Shown here piece by piece: positions 7,702-17,733 of a DNA stretch of 64,000 nt. The notes under the pieces were generated by a model. It searched no databases, had not been told where the DNA came from, and saw only the letters and a list, made by a program, of their open reading frames with translations. The DNA lies in NCBI RefSeq assembly GCF_900102085.1, contig NZ_FMVM01000026.1, positions 1 to 64,000 of the forward strand. Reading direction: 5' to 3'. Source of the stretch: Paenibacillus polysaccharolyticus (lineage in GTDB: Bacteria > Bacillota > Bacilli > Paenibacillales > Paenibacillaceae). Every line of letters begins with the position of its first letter. The stretch's first letter is position 1. A program made the position numbers and the translations under genes.

Positions 7702-8394
7702 TTATTTGTGCAATCCGCACTCCGTTTTATCATTACCAGACCAGCGACCCGCGCGAGGATCTTCCCCAGGCATTACCTGGCGTGTGCAATGCTCGCACCC
7801 AATGCTCGGGTAATTTTGATCATGCAGCGGGTTATATGTCACGTTATTAGCACGAATGTATTCCCACACATCCTCACTCGTCCAATGTGCAATCGGGTTA
7901 AATTTCATGAGTCCAAACTTAGTATCATATTCAACCTTCTTGGAGTTTGCACGCGTTGGTGCCTGATCTCTGCGAATCCCCGTAATCCATGCATCATACT
8001 GCGAAAGAATACGTGTCAGAGGTTCCACCTTACGAATGTTACAACAAGCATTAGGATCGGATTTCCATAATTCTTCCCCATGCTGAGCAGCTTGTTCTTC
8101 TGGTGTGATTTTTGGCGATACTTTTACAAACTCAAGGTTGTACTTTTCTTGCATCCGATCACGCGTATCATATGTTTCCTGAAAATGAAAATCTGTATCC
8201 AGATAAAAAACATCAGTAGATGGGCTAATTTTTTGCAACATATCTACAAGTACAACATCCTCTGCACCGAAGCTGCATGCAAATGTGATATTAGGAAATG
8301 TTTCAACCGCATAGCGAATAATATCTTCCGGGCTTGCGTGCTCCAGTTCCTCTGCTTTTGTACGAGCCAGTTCTTCCTTTTCTAACAAGTTCAT
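7702..8394 (-). CDS. cysH: Thioredoxin-dependent (phospho)adenylyl-sulfate reductase
   Basis: A 230-residue protein of the PAPS/APS reductase family that reduces activated sulfate to sulfite. It has the N-terminal FACSFGAED P-loop-like motif (38-46) and DTDFHFQET. Two Cys pairs, CC at 117-118 and CEHC at 200-203, ligate a [4Fe-4S] cluster in plant- and Bacillus-type enzymes. The redox Cys is in the C-terminal ECGLH (225-229). The Cys pairs plus the absence of an APS kinase gene beside it suggest that APS can be used directly. The start at 8394 (ATG) has GGGGGA upstream. Confidence 0.94.
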   Translation of the reverse strand: MNLLEKEELARTKAEELEHASPEDIIRYAVETFPNITFACSFGAEDVVLVDMLQKISPSTDVFYLDTDFHFQETYDTRDRMQEKYNLEFVKVSPKITPEEQAAQHGEELWKSDPNACCNIRKVEPLTRILSQYDAWITGIRRDQAPTRANSKKVEYDTKFGLMKFNPIAHWTSEDVWEYIRANNVTYNPLHDQNYPSIGCEHCTRQVMPGEDPRAGRWSGNDKTECGLHK

Positions 8395-8461
8395 TGTTCA
8401 ATTTCCCCCATTCATGATCTCAAAACCACAAAAGCCGACTAATCTAATATGAATTATGTAT

Positions 8462-8489
8462 AGTATAAATCTTTCACTCGCGATGTCAA
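8462..8489 (-). promoter_or_regulatory. Sigma-A promoter of cysH-sat
   Basis: A perfect -35 TTGACA (8484-8489) is separated by 16 bases from -10 TATACT (8462-8467) on the minus strand, about 70 bases upstream of cysH. The downstream leader is AT-rich. I could not identify a CymR, S-box or T-box element in it. Confidence 0.65.
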
Positions 8490-9143
8490 TGCCTGCCATC
8501 TGGTAAATTACATCAGTTCTACTCAGAAAAAAACAGTATAACAACGCTCAACTTTTAGTGCTTATTAGGCTTCTAGATGAAATGAAGGTAAAACTATACA
8601 AAAATCTTATAAACATAACTTTCAAGTGCTCAAGATCCTAAAGAGAAAAAAACGTTGCTATTGTTGGATTTTTGGGATGAAGGACGAATTATTTTTCATC
8701 ATTAGAGAGCGTATCCTGTCAGAAGACCATCCTCATTTGGGGAATATTGAAAGCCCGAGTCTGCAACACCGTCAAATAACAAAAGTAAGAACCCTTTATC
8801 GTATTCATAAAAAAGACTGATATCTGAGACATGAGAAAAAATGATATTGATTGGGTGTAGTAGTATTGCTATATACGGTTAAGATTTGTGCTAACGATAG
8901 TTAGAGTTATAACGTGGATCAAGTCATAGAGGGGAATGGCGGATGGACATTGATTAATCAATTTGAATTTCATTCGAATTAAGAAGTTACTTTAGATATA
9001 AATTAGATCAAAAATCAAGGATATACAAAACTAATGTTACAGCTAACCTCTTGAAACCTCGTTTTTCTCTCAATGGGAATCGTGTTGCTATTACGTAACG
9101 TTAGAATATTCAAATTAGGCATAGCCCATTATTATATAAAACA
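8490..9143. other. About 650 bp with no convincing gene
   Basis: This AT-rich stretch between the cysH promoter and the rpsI terminator lacks an ORF with a plausible ribosome site. A 64-codon plus-strand frame starting with GTG at 8626 has no Shine-Dalgarno and no recognised family. I see no clear RNA fold, tRNA or insertion-sequence end. Confidence 0.6.
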
Positions 9144-9175
9144 TAAAAAAGTCCCTGGCCTAAGCCAAGGACTTT
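9144..9175 (-). terminator. Terminator of the rplM-rpsI operon
   Basis: On the minus strand, AAAGTCCTTGGC pairs with GCCAGGGACTTT (12 base pairs including one G-T) and is followed by TTTTTAT. It sits 9 bases after the rpsI stop. Confidence 0.93.
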
Positions 9176-9183
9176 GAAAAATC

Positions 9184-9576
9184 TTAACGTTTGGAGAACT
9201 GAGGTGCGCGACGAGCCGCTTTAAGACCGTATTTTTTACGTTCTTTCATACGTGGGTCACGAGTCAGGAATCCTGCTTTTTTCAGGGATGCACGGTATTC
9301 TGGATCTGCTTTGAGCAGAGCGCGGGAGATACCGTGACGGATCGCACCGGCTTGACCGGAGATTCCGCCACCATGAGCGATAACCAAAACGTCATAGTTA
9401 GTGAGCGTTTCTGTCAAAGTCAGTGGTTGTTTTACGATCAGTTTGAGTGTTTCCAAACCAAAGTATTCATTAATATCACGTTTATTGATGACAATGCGTC
9501 CTTCACCCGGTACAAGGCGAACACGTGCTACCGAATGTTTACGACGACCTGTCCCATAGTATTGTACTTGTGCCAT
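9184..9576 (-). CDS. rpsI: 30S ribosomal protein S9
   Basis: A 130-residue protein with the uS9 fold. It has the N-terminal [17 protein letters not shown], central [19 protein letters not shown], and the basic tail ending PQFSKR that reaches the P-site tRNA anticodon. The ATG at 9576 is preceded by AAGGAGG. It follows rplM by 19 bases, the usual pairing. Confidence 0.98.
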   Translation of the reverse strand: MAQVQYYGTGRRKHSVARVRLVPGEGRIVINKRDINEYFGLETLKLIVKQPLTLTETLTNYDVLVIAHGGGISGQAGAIRHGISRALLKADPEYRASLKKAGFLTRDPRMKERKKYGLKAARRAPQFSKR

Positions 9577-9595
9577 GAAACTGTCCTCCTTTTAA

Positions 9596-10033
9596 TTAAC
9601 CGCGAAGTTCGTAAACTTCTGGTTTTTGTGCTGCGTGTGGATGCTCAGTGCCTCTGTACGCTTTAAGTCTCAGCTTCATTTTCTCGCCCATGCGAGTTTT
9701 AGGAAGCATACCGCGAACAGCCAATTCCAACATACGTTCAGGTTTGTTTTTAACCATCTCTTCTGCAGTAGTTACTTTCAAACCACCTGGGTGCATCGAG
9801 TGACGGTAGTATTTTTTACCTTGCATTTTTTTACCAGTCAATACAATTTTCTCTGCATTGATGATAACAACGAAATCGCCAGTGTCCACATGTGGAGTGA
9901 ATTGTGGCTTATGTTTGCCGCGGATCAAAGCAGCTGCTTCGCTCGCCAAACGTCCGAGGGTTTTGCCTTCAGCATCAATGATGTGCCATTGGCGCTCAAC
10001 TTCGTTAGGCTTCGCCATGTACGTAGTACGCAT
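9596..10033 (-). CDS. rplM: 50S ribosomal protein L13
   Basis: A 145-residue uL13, an early assembly protein of the large subunit. Landmarks are [44 protein letters not shown] and the terminal [18 protein letters not shown]. The length equals B. subtilis L13, and AAGGAGGAAC precedes the ATG at 10033. It is first gene of a two-gene operon with rpsI and has its own promoter and leader. Confidence 0.98.
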   Translation of the reverse strand: MRTTYMAKPNEVERQWHIIDAEGKTLGRLASEAAALIRGKHKPQFTPHVDTGDFVVIINAEKIVLTGKKMQGKKYYRHSMHPGGLKVTTAEEMVKNKPERMLELAVRGMLPKTRMGEKMKLRLKAYRGTEHPHAAQKPEVYELRG

Positions 10034-10175
10034 GAAAAGTTCCTCCTTAAATGTTCAAAATCATCATTTTTCATTTATCTTCGTTCGTTAAGTGATAACT
10101 TTAGGTGTTGATGGATAGTTGTTGCGATGTGAACATCTTAATTGGGGCTGTGGGAAAGCCATTAAGAAAACACAA
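10034..10175 (-). ncRNA. 5' leader of rplM, candidate L13-type autoregulatory leader
   Basis: The transcript from the predicted promoter would carry about 140 untranslated bases. Two local hairpins are visible (GGCT...AGCC and GATG...CATC). ATGTTCA in the upstream part is complementary to TGAACAT just before the rplM Shine-Dalgarno, which could couple folding to translation. Bacillus rplM is known to have a ribosomal-protein leader; I have not matched this one to the published consensus. Confidence 0.45.
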
Positions 10176-10180
10176 CTTTT

Positions 10181-10209
10181 ATATTACATGATAGGAGACT
10201 AATTCGCAA
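10181..10209 (-). promoter_or_regulatory. Promoter of rplM-rpsI
   Basis: Minus-strand -35 TTGCGA (10204-10209), a 17-base spacer and -10 TAATAT (10181-10186). It lies just after the truA stop region, so rplM-rpsI can be transcribed independently of the upstream cluster. Confidence 0.6.
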
Positions 10210-10238
10210 GTATTATTTGAGCTTTTTACTCACCAAAT

Positions 10239-11012
10239 TTAATCTTTTTTGTATTCAAGATCCCAGAGCATTAAACCACAACTAACTGCAGTTGGTCCCG
10301 CAGCAGAACGGTTGCATGCAGCAATCATATCCGGCACATCAGAGGCTTTCCGTTTACCCTCTCCGACCTCCAGCAGTGTCCCTACAATGATACGCACCAT
10401 ATGTTGCAAAAAGCCGTTACCACTCACATAAATGTGAATGACACCCTGATCGCGAGGATGGTCCCTGCACATTGAACGGTCCACTTCTATCCATGCTTCG
10501 TATACCGAACGCACATGATTCTCTTTCTGAGACTTGCGTGAAGCAAAGGAAGTAAAGTCATATGTGCCTATGAAATGACGCAGGCCCTCTTCCATCGCAG
10601 TGATGTCCAGCTTGGCATGATGATGATGCTGCAGTCTTCTGTTAAAGACATCCGGGAATTGGTTTGCATTGACCGTATATCGATAGGTTTTCTTTTTCGC
10701 TGCATAACGAGAATGAAAATCTAGCGGTACCTCCATTGCATCAATAACAACAATGTCAGATGGCAATCTGGAGTTGAGTGCAATACACCAACGTTCCACC
10801 GGAATCTGGGACGCTGTAGGAAAATTGAAGATTTGTCTGCGGGCATGAACGCCTGCATCCGTTCGGCCTGATCCCGTGATTTTCACCGTCTCACCAGTCA
10901 ACGCACGAATAGCATCCTCAAGGTGGTCCTGAATGGTATTACCTCCTGGCTGTACTTGAAAGCCGTAGTAGGCCGTTCCATCATAAGTTACCGTCATACA
11001 TAAGTTGCGCAT
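10239..11012 (-). CDS. truA: tRNA pseudouridine(38-40) synthase TruA
   Basis: A 257-residue enzyme that isomerises uridines at positions 38-40 of tRNA anticodon arms. The catalytic Asp is in SGRTDAGVHA; RYTVNANQFPD, FIGTYDFTSFAS and VRIIVGTLLEVG follow in the normal order. I start at the ATG at 11012 (MRNLCMTVTYDG), which has AAAGGTG upstream and matches the usual N-terminus; an in-frame ATG at 11042 would add ten residues. In Bacillus, ECF transporter genes lie between rplQ and truA; here truA directly follows the rplQ terminator. Confidence 0.95.
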   Translation of the reverse strand: MRNLCMTVTYDGTAYYGFQVQPGGNTIQDHLEDAIRALTGETVKITGSGRTDAGVHARRQIFNFPTASQIPVERWCIALNSRLPSDIVVIDAMEVPLDFHSRYAAKKKTYRYTVNANQFPDVFNRRLQHHHHAKLDITAMEEGLRHFIGTYDFTSFASRKSQKENHVRSVYEAWIEVDRSMCRDHPRDQGVIHIYVSGNGFLQHMVRIIVGTLLEVGEGKRKASDVPDMIAACNRSAAGPTAVSCGLMLWDLEYKKD

Positions 11013-11060
11013 ATTACCACACCTTTGTTCCATACTATACATAACCCTATCCCGAACAGC

Positions 11061-11084
11061 AAAAGAAGCCCCTTACGGAGCTTC
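11061..11084 (-). terminator. Terminator at the end of the S10-spc-alpha cluster
   Basis: On the minus strand GAAGCTCC and GGGGCTTC form an 8-pair stem (one T-G) with a 4-base loop, followed by TTTT. It lies about 90 bases after rplQ and only about 50 bases before the truA start, so truA expression presumably depends on read-through or an unseen promoter. Confidence 0.8.
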
Positions 11085-11171
11085 ATTTACAGCACGAATT
11101 CCGAAATGAAGAGAAAAAAGGGTTGATCCAGAATCTTGGACTCTGTCCCCTTTCCTCATCTCACATCTGTA

Positions 11172-11537
11172 TTACGCGCGGTCTACCAGTTCCAAGTAAA
11201 CCATAGGCGCTGCGTCACCACGACGAGGTCCCAGTTTCAGGATACGTGTGTATCCGCCTGGACGCTCAGCGTAACGACCGGACAATTCGCTAAACAGTTT
11301 TTGGATTGCATCTTGCTCACCATCGATAGTTTCGCGGCGAACATATGCTGCCACTTGGCGACGGGCATGAAGATCTCCCTTTTTCGCTTTAGTGATCAGT
11401 TTTTCAGCAATAGAGCGAACCTCTTTTGCTTTCGCTTCAGTTGTCTGAATGCGCTCGTATAAGAACAGGTCGGTTACCAGGTCACGGAACAAAGCTTTAC
11501 GTGCGCTGGAATTACGGCCCAACTTTTGGTATGCCAT
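11172..11537 (-). CDS. rplQ: 50S ribosomal protein L17
   Basis: A 121-residue bL17 with the characteristic [20 protein letters not shown] start and the [15 protein letters not shown]-terminus. It binds near the exit of the polypeptide tunnel. It follows rpoA by 34 bases with a good AGGAGG-type site (GGAGGGAAAAC) before the ATG. It is the last gene of the large ribosomal cluster. Confidence 0.98.
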   Translation of the reverse strand: MAYQKLGRNSSARKALFRDLVTDLFLYERIQTTEAKAKEVRSIAEKLITKAKKGDLHARRQVAAYVRRETIDGEQDAIQKLFSELSGRYAERPGGYTRILKLGPRRGDAAPMVYLELVDRA

Positions 11538-11571
11538 TGTTTTCCCTCCTTCACTTCAAGCACTCAGCTGT

Positions 11572-12516
11572 CTATTCTTCTGTACGTAGTCCCAAACCCA
11601 GTTCCTCAAGCTTCTCTTGAACTTCTTCCAAAGACTTGCGTCCGAGGTTACGGACTTTCATCATGTCTTCTTCCGTTTTCGTAGTCAGCTCTTGTACGGT
11701 ATTAATACCAGCACGTTTGAGGCAGTTGTAGGAACGAACAGAGAGATCCAGCTCTTCGATCGTCATTTCGAGTACTTTTTCTTTTTTGTCTTCTTCTTTT
11801 TCAACCATGATCTCTGCATCCTTCGCTTCGTCTGTGAGACCCACGAAGAGCATGAGATGCTCGGTCAAAATTTTAGCGCCGAGGCTTACAGCCTCTTCAG
11901 GACGAATACTTCCGTCAGTCCAAACTTCCAACGTGAGCTTGTCATAGTTGGTTACTTGGCCTACACGCGTATTTTCCACAGCGTAGTTTACGCGGCTGAT
12001 CGGGGTGAAGATGGAATCGACAGGGATGACGCCGATCGGCTGGTCATCGCGTTTATTCCGATCTGCCTGGACGTAGCCGCGACCGCGATTGGCAAAAATA
12101 CGCATGTGAAGTCTCGAACCTGGTCCAAGCGTAGCAATGTGAAGATCCGGGTTAAGGATTTCTACATCGGAATCAGCACGAATGTCTCCAGCCGTGATTG
12201 CTCCTTCGCCTTCAGCATCAATCTCGAGCACTTTCTCCTCGTCAGAATGAATTTTGAGCGACAAAGCTTTCAGGTTAAGGATAATCTCTGTAACATCTTC
12301 CATTACGCCAGGAACTGTAGCAAATTCATGCAGAACGCCATCGATTTGAACCGAAGACACTGCCGCACCCGGCAGTGATGAGAGCAGGATTCGGCGAAGC
12401 GAGTTTCCAAGCGTCGTACCGTATCCGCGCTCCAGCGGTTCTACTACGAATTTCCCATAGGTGCCATCATCGTTGACGTCTACCGTCTCAATTTTCGGCT
12501 TTTCGATTTCTATCAC
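11572..12516 (-). CDS. rpoA: DNA-directed RNA polymerase subunit alpha
   Basis: A 314-residue protein. The N-terminal dimerisation domain holds [21 protein letters not shown] and the mid-domain [11 protein letters not shown]. An acidic linker ([10 protein letters not shown], about 230-240) leads to the C-terminal domain with [16 protein letters not shown] and [11 protein letters not shown], which contacts UP elements and activators. The length equals the Bacillus orthologue. It lies between rpsK and rplQ, the standard alpha operon. Confidence 0.98.
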   Translation of the reverse strand: MIEIEKPKIETVDVNDDGTYGKFVVEPLERGYGTTLGNSLRRILLSSLPGAAVSSVQIDGVLHEFATVPGVMEDVTEIILNLKALSLKIHSDEEKVLEIDAEGEGAITAGDIRADSDVEILNPDLHIATLGPGSRLHMRIFANRGRGYVQADRNKRDDQPIGVIPVDSIFTPISRVNYAVENTRVGQVTNYDKLTLEVWTDGSIRPEEAVSLGAKILTEHLMLFVGLTDEAKDAEIMVEKEEDKKEKVLEMTIEELDLSVRSYNCLKRAGINTVQELTTKTEEDMMKVRNLGRKSLEEVQEKLEELGLGLRTEE

Positions 12517-12652
12517 TGCAATACCCCTCCTTCAAAACGTCGGTCCTCTATGAAACATTTACCTTCTCTTGCGAAAACATGTAGTAGTATGCCTAAACAA
12601 CCATTATTAGCAGATTGTGCCGGAAGTATACCACACGCAGGGGCAAATCTCA

Positions 12653-13048
12653 TTAGACACGACGACGTTTTGGAGGACGGCATCCGTTATGCGGGACTGG
12701 AGTTACGTCTTTGATCAGGTTAACTTCAAGACCAGCAGCTTGCAAAGAGCGGATCGCTGCTTCACGGCCTGCGCCTGGTCCTTTAACCATAACCTCAACG
12801 GATTTCATCCCATGTTCCATTGCAGCTTTGGCAGCAGTCTCAGCAGCCATTTGTGCAGCAAACGGAGTCGATTTACGGGAACCTCTGAATCCGAGGCCGC
12901 CGGAGCTTGCCCACGAAATCGCGTTTCCGTGAGGATCCGTAATAGTAACGATAGTGTTATTGAAAGTGGAACGGATATGTGCCACGCCAGATTCAATATT
13001 TTTACGGTCACGACGTTTAGTACGTACGACTTTTTTCGGTTTAGCCAT
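12653..13048 (-). CDS. rpsK: 30S ribosomal protein S11
   Basis: A 131-residue uS11, a platform protein next to the E-site mRNA. Recognised by [35 protein letters not shown] and the C-terminal [18 protein letters not shown]. Start at the ATG at 13048 with AAGGGGGG upstream. It is 19 bases after rpsM. A 136-base gap to rpoA holds no obvious promoter. Confidence 0.98.
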   Translation of the reverse strand: MAKPKKVVRTKRRDRKNIESGVAHIRSTFNNTIVTITDPHGNAISWASSGGLGFRGSRKSTPFAAQMAAETAAKAAMEHGMKSVEVMVKGPGAGREAAIRSLQAAGLEVNLIKDVTPVPHNGCRPPKRRRV

Positions 13049-13067
13049 TTTCTCTTATCCCCCCTTA

Positions 13068-13436
13068 TTATTTCTTCTTGTTCGCTACAGTACGACGAGG
13101 ACCTTTACGAGTACGAGCATTCGTTTTCGTACGTTGTCCACGAACAGGCAGACCACGACGATGACGAACTCCACGGTAACAACCGATCTCCGTCAAACGT
13201 TTAATATTCAAAGAGATTTCACGACGCAGGTCACCTTCAACTTTGACCTCTTTGTCGATACTTTCACGCAATTTGCTGACTTCATCTTCCGTCAAATCAC
13301 GAACACGAGTGTTCTGATTGATGCCTGTAGAGCTCAGAATTTTCTGGGAAGTCGTTTTACCGATTCCGAAAATATAAGTCAAGGCGATCTCAACGCGCTT
13401 ATCACGTGGCAAATCCACACCAGCTATACGTGCCAT
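13068..13436 (-). CDS. rpsM: 30S ribosomal protein S13
   Basis: A 122-residue uS13 of the 30S head, contacting L5 and P-site tRNA. It begins [21 protein letters not shown], has the helix-hairpin motif [32 protein letters not shown] and the basic [12 protein letters not shown] tail. A good ribosome site (AAGGGGGTG) precedes the ATG. Confidence 0.98.
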   Translation of the reverse strand: MARIAGVDLPRDKRVEIALTYIFGIGKTTSQKILSSTGINQNTRVRDLTEDEVSKLRESIDKEVKVEGDLRREISLNIKRLTEIGCYRGVRHRRGLPVRGQRTKTNARTRKGPRRTVANKKK

Positions 13437-13456
13437 TTTACGCTACACCCCCTTCA

Positions 13457-13722
<266 letters not shown>

Positions 13723-13938
13723 CTATTTACGGTAAGTTATACGACCTTTTGTTAGATCATAAGGCGATAACTGAACAACTACTTTGTCTCCAGTCAGGAT
13801 ACGGATGAAGTGCATCCGTAATTTCCCGGAAACGTGAGCGAGAATTTGATGACCATTCTCAAGCTCAACCTTGAACGTTGCATTCGGCAGCGGTTCAAGA
13901 ACCGTGCCTTCCACTTCAATGACATCTTCCTTGGCCAT
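13723..13938 (-). CDS. infA: Translation initiation factor IF-1
   Basis: A 71-residue S1/OB-fold protein beginning [20 protein letters not shown] and carrying [20 protein letters not shown] and [15 protein letters not shown]. It occupies the 30S A site during initiation and assists IF-2 and IF-3. It follows the KOW-domain gene by 3 bases, with AAAGGAGAC before the ATG. Confidence 0.98.
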   Translation of the reverse strand: MAKEDVIEVEGTVLEPLPNATFKVELENGHQILAHVSGKLRMHFIRILTGDKVVVQLSPYDLTKGRITYRK

Positions 13939-13941
13939 TAG

Positions 13942-14250
13942 TCAGTCTCCTTTCTCTTCAGCTTGAATGTTGGTGGATTCCAGAAACGAATGAACCGCAT
14001 AGCGGAGCTTTCCGTTTGTCACCCGACCACTCTCGTTTAAACTGTTTACAACCTCACTGCTAATCATCGGTTGAAGTTCAAGATGAAGAACATTCTTCTT
14101 CTTGGGTTGGTCAAACTTTCGTTTGTCTCCATCCGCGATATATACGAACCTATTGTCCTCTATAGCAACAATTACTGCGGCTTGGTCCGCATTGCGGCCT
14201 TTACGGATCTTCACAATTTGACCGAGCTGCGGATTCGACGGATTGTTCAT
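13942..14250 (-). CDS. KOW-domain RNA-binding protein (L14e-like)
   Basis: A 102-residue protein with a KOW/SH3-like beta domain at the N-terminus ([25 protein letters not shown], read in parts) followed by a short helical tail. Similar small proteins lie between map and infA in many Bacillales, where they are annotated as L14e/KOW RNA-binding proteins of unknown exact role. TAGGTG precedes the ATG at 14250. Its place in the spc operon suggests ribosome association, which is an inference. Confidence 0.8.
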   Translation of the reverse strand: MNNPSNPQLGQIVKIRKGRNADQAAVIVAIEDNRFVYIADGDKRKFDQPKKKNVLHLELQPMISSEVVNSLNESGRVTNGKLRYAVHSFLESTNIQAEEKGD

Positions 14251-14260
14251 GCCTAATCAC

Positions 14261-15013
14261 CTACGCATTCAGTTTTGTGAAAATTTCCATACCTTCAGGT
14301 GTAACTGCTACGGTGTGTTCAAAGTGGGCACATAACGATCCATCAGCTGTAACGACAGTCCAGTTATCTTCCAACGTTTTGACATACCGTCTGCCTGCGT
14401 TAACCATTGGCTCAATAGCTAGCACCATACCAGCCTTTAACCTTGGTCCACGATCAGGAAGACCATAGTTCGGAATCGATGGTTCCTCGTGTAGATTCGC
14501 TCCAATGCCGTGACCGACATATTCACGAACGACGGAAAACCCTTCATCTTCGATATATTTCTGAATTGCATGAGATATTGTAAACAAGCGAACGTCTGGT
14601 TTTACCAGCGCTAGTCCTGCGTATAATGAAGCCTCGGTAACGTCCAGAAGACGACGAGCTTCTTCGGAAATACGGCCAACTGGATAGGTCCAGGCAGAAT
14701 CTCCATGATACCCCTGGTACTGCGCGCCAATGTCAAACGTAACGATATCGCCCTCGTTCAACTTGCGTTTGCCGGGAAATCCATGTACCAACTCTTCATT
14801 CACTGAAGCGCACACACTGGCAGGGAAACCGTTATAACCTTTGAAAGACGGCACAGCTCCTTGACTGCGAATAAATTGATCAGCCATATGGTCAAGTTCA
14901 CCAGTCGTAATACCGGGAACAATGTGTTCTTCCAAGAGACGATGCGTTTCCGCAACAATTCTCCCAGCTTCCCTCATCAAACCCAGTTCCGTTTCGGACT
15001 TACCAATGATCAT
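14261..15013 (-). CDS. map: Type I methionine aminopeptidase
   Basis: A 250-residue metalloprotease removing N-terminal Met from nascent proteins. The five metal ligands can be placed: Asp in [10 protein letters not shown], Asp in [11 protein letters not shown], His in YVGHGIG, Glu in AIEPMV and Glu in HFEHTVAVT. The [13 protein letters not shown] segment holds the substrate-side His-equivalent region. I use the ATG at 15013 (MIIGKSE) with GAGAGG upstream; a TTG one codon earlier is less likely. Its start lies 3 bases after the adk stop. Confidence 0.96.
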   Translation of the reverse strand: MIIGKSETELGLMREAGRIVAETHRLLEEHIVPGITTGELDHMADQFIRSQGAVPSFKGYNGFPASVCASVNEELVHGFPGKRKLNEGDIVTFDIGAQYQGYHGDSAWTYPVGRISEEARRLLDVTEASLYAGLALVKPDVRLFTISHAIQKYIEDEGFSVVREYVGHGIGANLHEEPSIPNYGLPDRGPRLKAGMVLAIEPMVNAGRRYVKTLEDNWTVVTADGSLCAHFEHTVAVTPEGMEIFTKLNA

Positions 15014-15016
15014 CAA

Positions 15017-15667
<651 letters not shown>

Positions 15668-15751
15668 TCACTCCCTCCAAGACTACCCTACATCAACAAA
15701 CAGCACAATAGGTGCCGGCAAGTAAATCTTTACTCAACCGGAACCTATTGC

Positions 15752-17050
15752 CTATTTATTGATAAAACCTTTGTAGTGGCGTTTGATCAATTGGCTTTCG
15801 ATTTGCTTCATCGTATCCAGCGCAACACCGATAACAATCAGGAGGGAAGTTCCTCCAATTTGCGCTGATTGAGGCAAACCAGAAAGTGCCCCTAAGAATA
15901 CAGGCAGAACGGAAATGACTGCCAAGAAGATGGCTCCGGCCATTGTCAAACGAGTCATGACACGGGTCAGATATTTCTCGGTTGCTTTACCTGGGCGAAT
16001 ACCCGGAATGTAACCGCCGTTCTTTTTCATATTATCAGCCATCTGCTGTGGATTCATCTGTACGAACGTATAGAAGAATGTGAATCCGAAGATCATCACG
16101 ACATACAGCACCATACCAAGAGGTTTGTGTGTAGTCAAGTTCTGACCGATCCACTGTGCCCAACCATGATTAGCCCAGAAGTTGGCGATAATCGTTGGGA
16201 ACATCAACAGCGATGATGCGAAGATGACAGGGATAACACCAGCTGCATTAATCTTCAGCGGGATATGTGTATTCTGTCCACCGTACATTTTGTTTCCTAC
16301 GACACGTTTTGCGTACTGTACAGGAATTTTCCGAATCGCCTGTTGAATGTAAATGACCCCGATGATAATCAGCACGATGACAATCGCGATGATCACACCT
16401 TTAAGAATGTTCATGAACAATTGATCAGGTTGGATGAAGTCGGACTCGATTGTTTGTTTGATAATGTTAGGCACTGTTGACAGGATACCCGCAAAGATCA
16501 AAATCGAAATTCCGTTTCCGATGCCTTTCTCGGTGATCTGCTCACCAAGCCACATCAGGAATGAAGTACCGGCCGTAAGTACAATTGCGATCAAGATATA
16601 ATCTGCAAACGTAGCGTTAGGAATCATGTCTGTATTGTACAAGCGGTTGAATCCGATCGACGTACCAAACGCTTGAATCAATGCCAGCCCGATCGTTAAA
16701 TAACGAGTCAGTTGTGCAGATTTCTTCTTACCTTGTTCACCTTGCTTTGCCCACTCCGCTAATTTAGGAATAACGTCCATGGAAAGCAACTGTACTATGA
16801 TAGACGCAGTGATGTAAGGAACGATCCCGAGAGCAAATATAGAGAACTGGAACAGTGCTCCACCCGAGAACGTATTGAGAAGTCCAAAAACTTCTTTACC
16901 CGCAGAATTTGTCGCTTCGAACACATCTTTGTTAACGCCCGGAACGGGGACAAAGGAGCCGATGCGGTAAATGATCAGTACAAAAAGGGTAAATAATACC
17001 CTTTTGCGCAGATCTTCAACCCGCCAGATATTCTTTAGGGTCTTGAACAT
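15752..17050 (-). CDS. secY: Preprotein translocase subunit SecY
   Basis: A 432-residue, ten-helix membrane protein forming the protein-conducting channel with SecE and SecG. Landmarks are FKTLKNIWRVEDLRKRVLFT at the N-terminus, the plug region after VPGVNK, GNGISILIFAGI, and GGYIPGIRPGKATEKYL in the cytosolic C5 loop that contacts SecA and the ribosome. Its ATG overlaps the rplO stop by one base (TAATG), showing translational coupling. Confidence 0.98.
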   Translation of the reverse strand: MFKTLKNIWRVEDLRKRVLFTLFVLIIYRIGSFVPVPGVNKDVFEATNSAGKEVFGLLNTFSGGALFQFSIFALGIVPYITASIIVQLLSMDVIPKLAEWAKQGEQGKKKSAQLTRYLTIGLALIQAFGTSIGFNRLYNTDMIPNATFADYILIAIVLTAGTSFLMWLGEQITEKGIGNGISILIFAGILSTVPNIIKQTIESDFIQPDQLFMNILKGVIIAIVIVLIIIGVIYIQQAIRKIPVQYAKRVVGNKMYGGQNTHIPLKINAAGVIPVIFASSLLMFPTIIANFWANHGWAQWIGQNLTTHKPLGMVLYVVMIFGFTFFYTFVQMNPQQMADNMKKNGGYIPGIRPGKATEKYLTRVMTRLTMAGAIFLAVISVLPVFLGALSGLPQSAQIGGTSLLIVIGVALDTMKQIESQLIKRHYKGFINK

Positions 17051-17490
17051 TAAATCACCTCGGTTGTACCGCCGGCAGCTTCAATTTTCTCCACCGCAGA
17101 TTGAGAAAACTTGTTAGCTTTAACAGTCAGCTTCACAGTGACTTCACCGTTACCCAGGACTTTGATTCCGGATTTAGCGTTTTTAACAACGCCGTTCGTC
17201 ATCAAGAATTCTGGAGTTACTTCAGTACCCGCAGGCAAACTATTCAGGTCTTCGATATTAACAACTGCATATTCTTTGCGAGTTGGGTTTACGAAACCGC
17301 GTTTTGGCAAGCGACGATACAATGGATTTTGTCCACCTTCGAAGCCTGGACGAACACCACCGCCCGAACGAGCGTTTTGTCCTTTATGACCGCGACCTGA
17401 TGTTTTACCTGTACCACTACTTGGACCGCGACCAACACGTTTGCGTTCTTTACGCGATCCAGGAGATGGTGAAAGCTCATGTAACTTCAT
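17050..17490 (-). CDS. rplO: 50S ribosomal protein L15
   Basis: A 146-residue uL15 with the Gly/Arg-rich extension ([20 protein letters not shown], then [20 protein letters not shown]) that threads into 23S rRNA. I start at the ATG at 17490 ([12 protein letters not shown]), the usual L15 N-terminus; an in-frame GTG at 17502 overlaps the ribosome site. Confidence 0.98.
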   Translation of the reverse strand: MKLHELSPSPGSRKERKRVGRGPSSGTGKTSGRGHKGQNARSGGGVRPGFEGGQNPLYRRLPKRGFVNPTRKEYAVVNIEDLNSLPAGTEVTPEFLMTNGVVKNAKSGIKVLGNGEVTVKLTVKANKFSQSAVEKIEAAGGTTEVI

Positions 17491-17535
17491 CGTTCGTTGC
17501 ACCTCCTTAAAGATTTGTGGGTGTATACCCGTATA

Positions 17536-17721
17536 TTAAGCTTCTACTTCTTTTACAGCTACCAAGTGACTTACTTTGTTAATCATACCACGGATGGCAG
17601 GATTATCGTTTTGGATCACTTTGCTGTTGATTTTGCGCAATCCCAATGTTTTCACAGTTGTTCTTTGCGTCTCCGGACGTCCGATCAAGCTACGGACGAG
17701 GGTAATTTCTAATTTAGCCAT
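17536..17721 (-). CDS. rpmD: 50S ribosomal protein L30
   Basis: A 61-residue uL30 starting [20 protein letters not shown], with [12 protein letters not shown] and [15 protein letters not shown]. It has a compact alpha-beta fold on the large-subunit surface. It is between rpsE and rplO, with AGGAGGG before the ATG. Confidence 0.97.
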   Translation of the reverse strand: MAKLEITLVRSLIGRPETQRTTVKTLGLRKINSKVIQNDNPAIRGMINKVSHLVAVKEVEA

Positions 17722-17733
17722 GAGAATTCCCTC

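Noticed and set aside
8626-8820. A 64-codon plus-strand frame in the gap between cysH and rpsI
   Set aside because: It needs a GTG start with no ribosome site, resembles no family I know and lies in AT-rich non-coding DNA.
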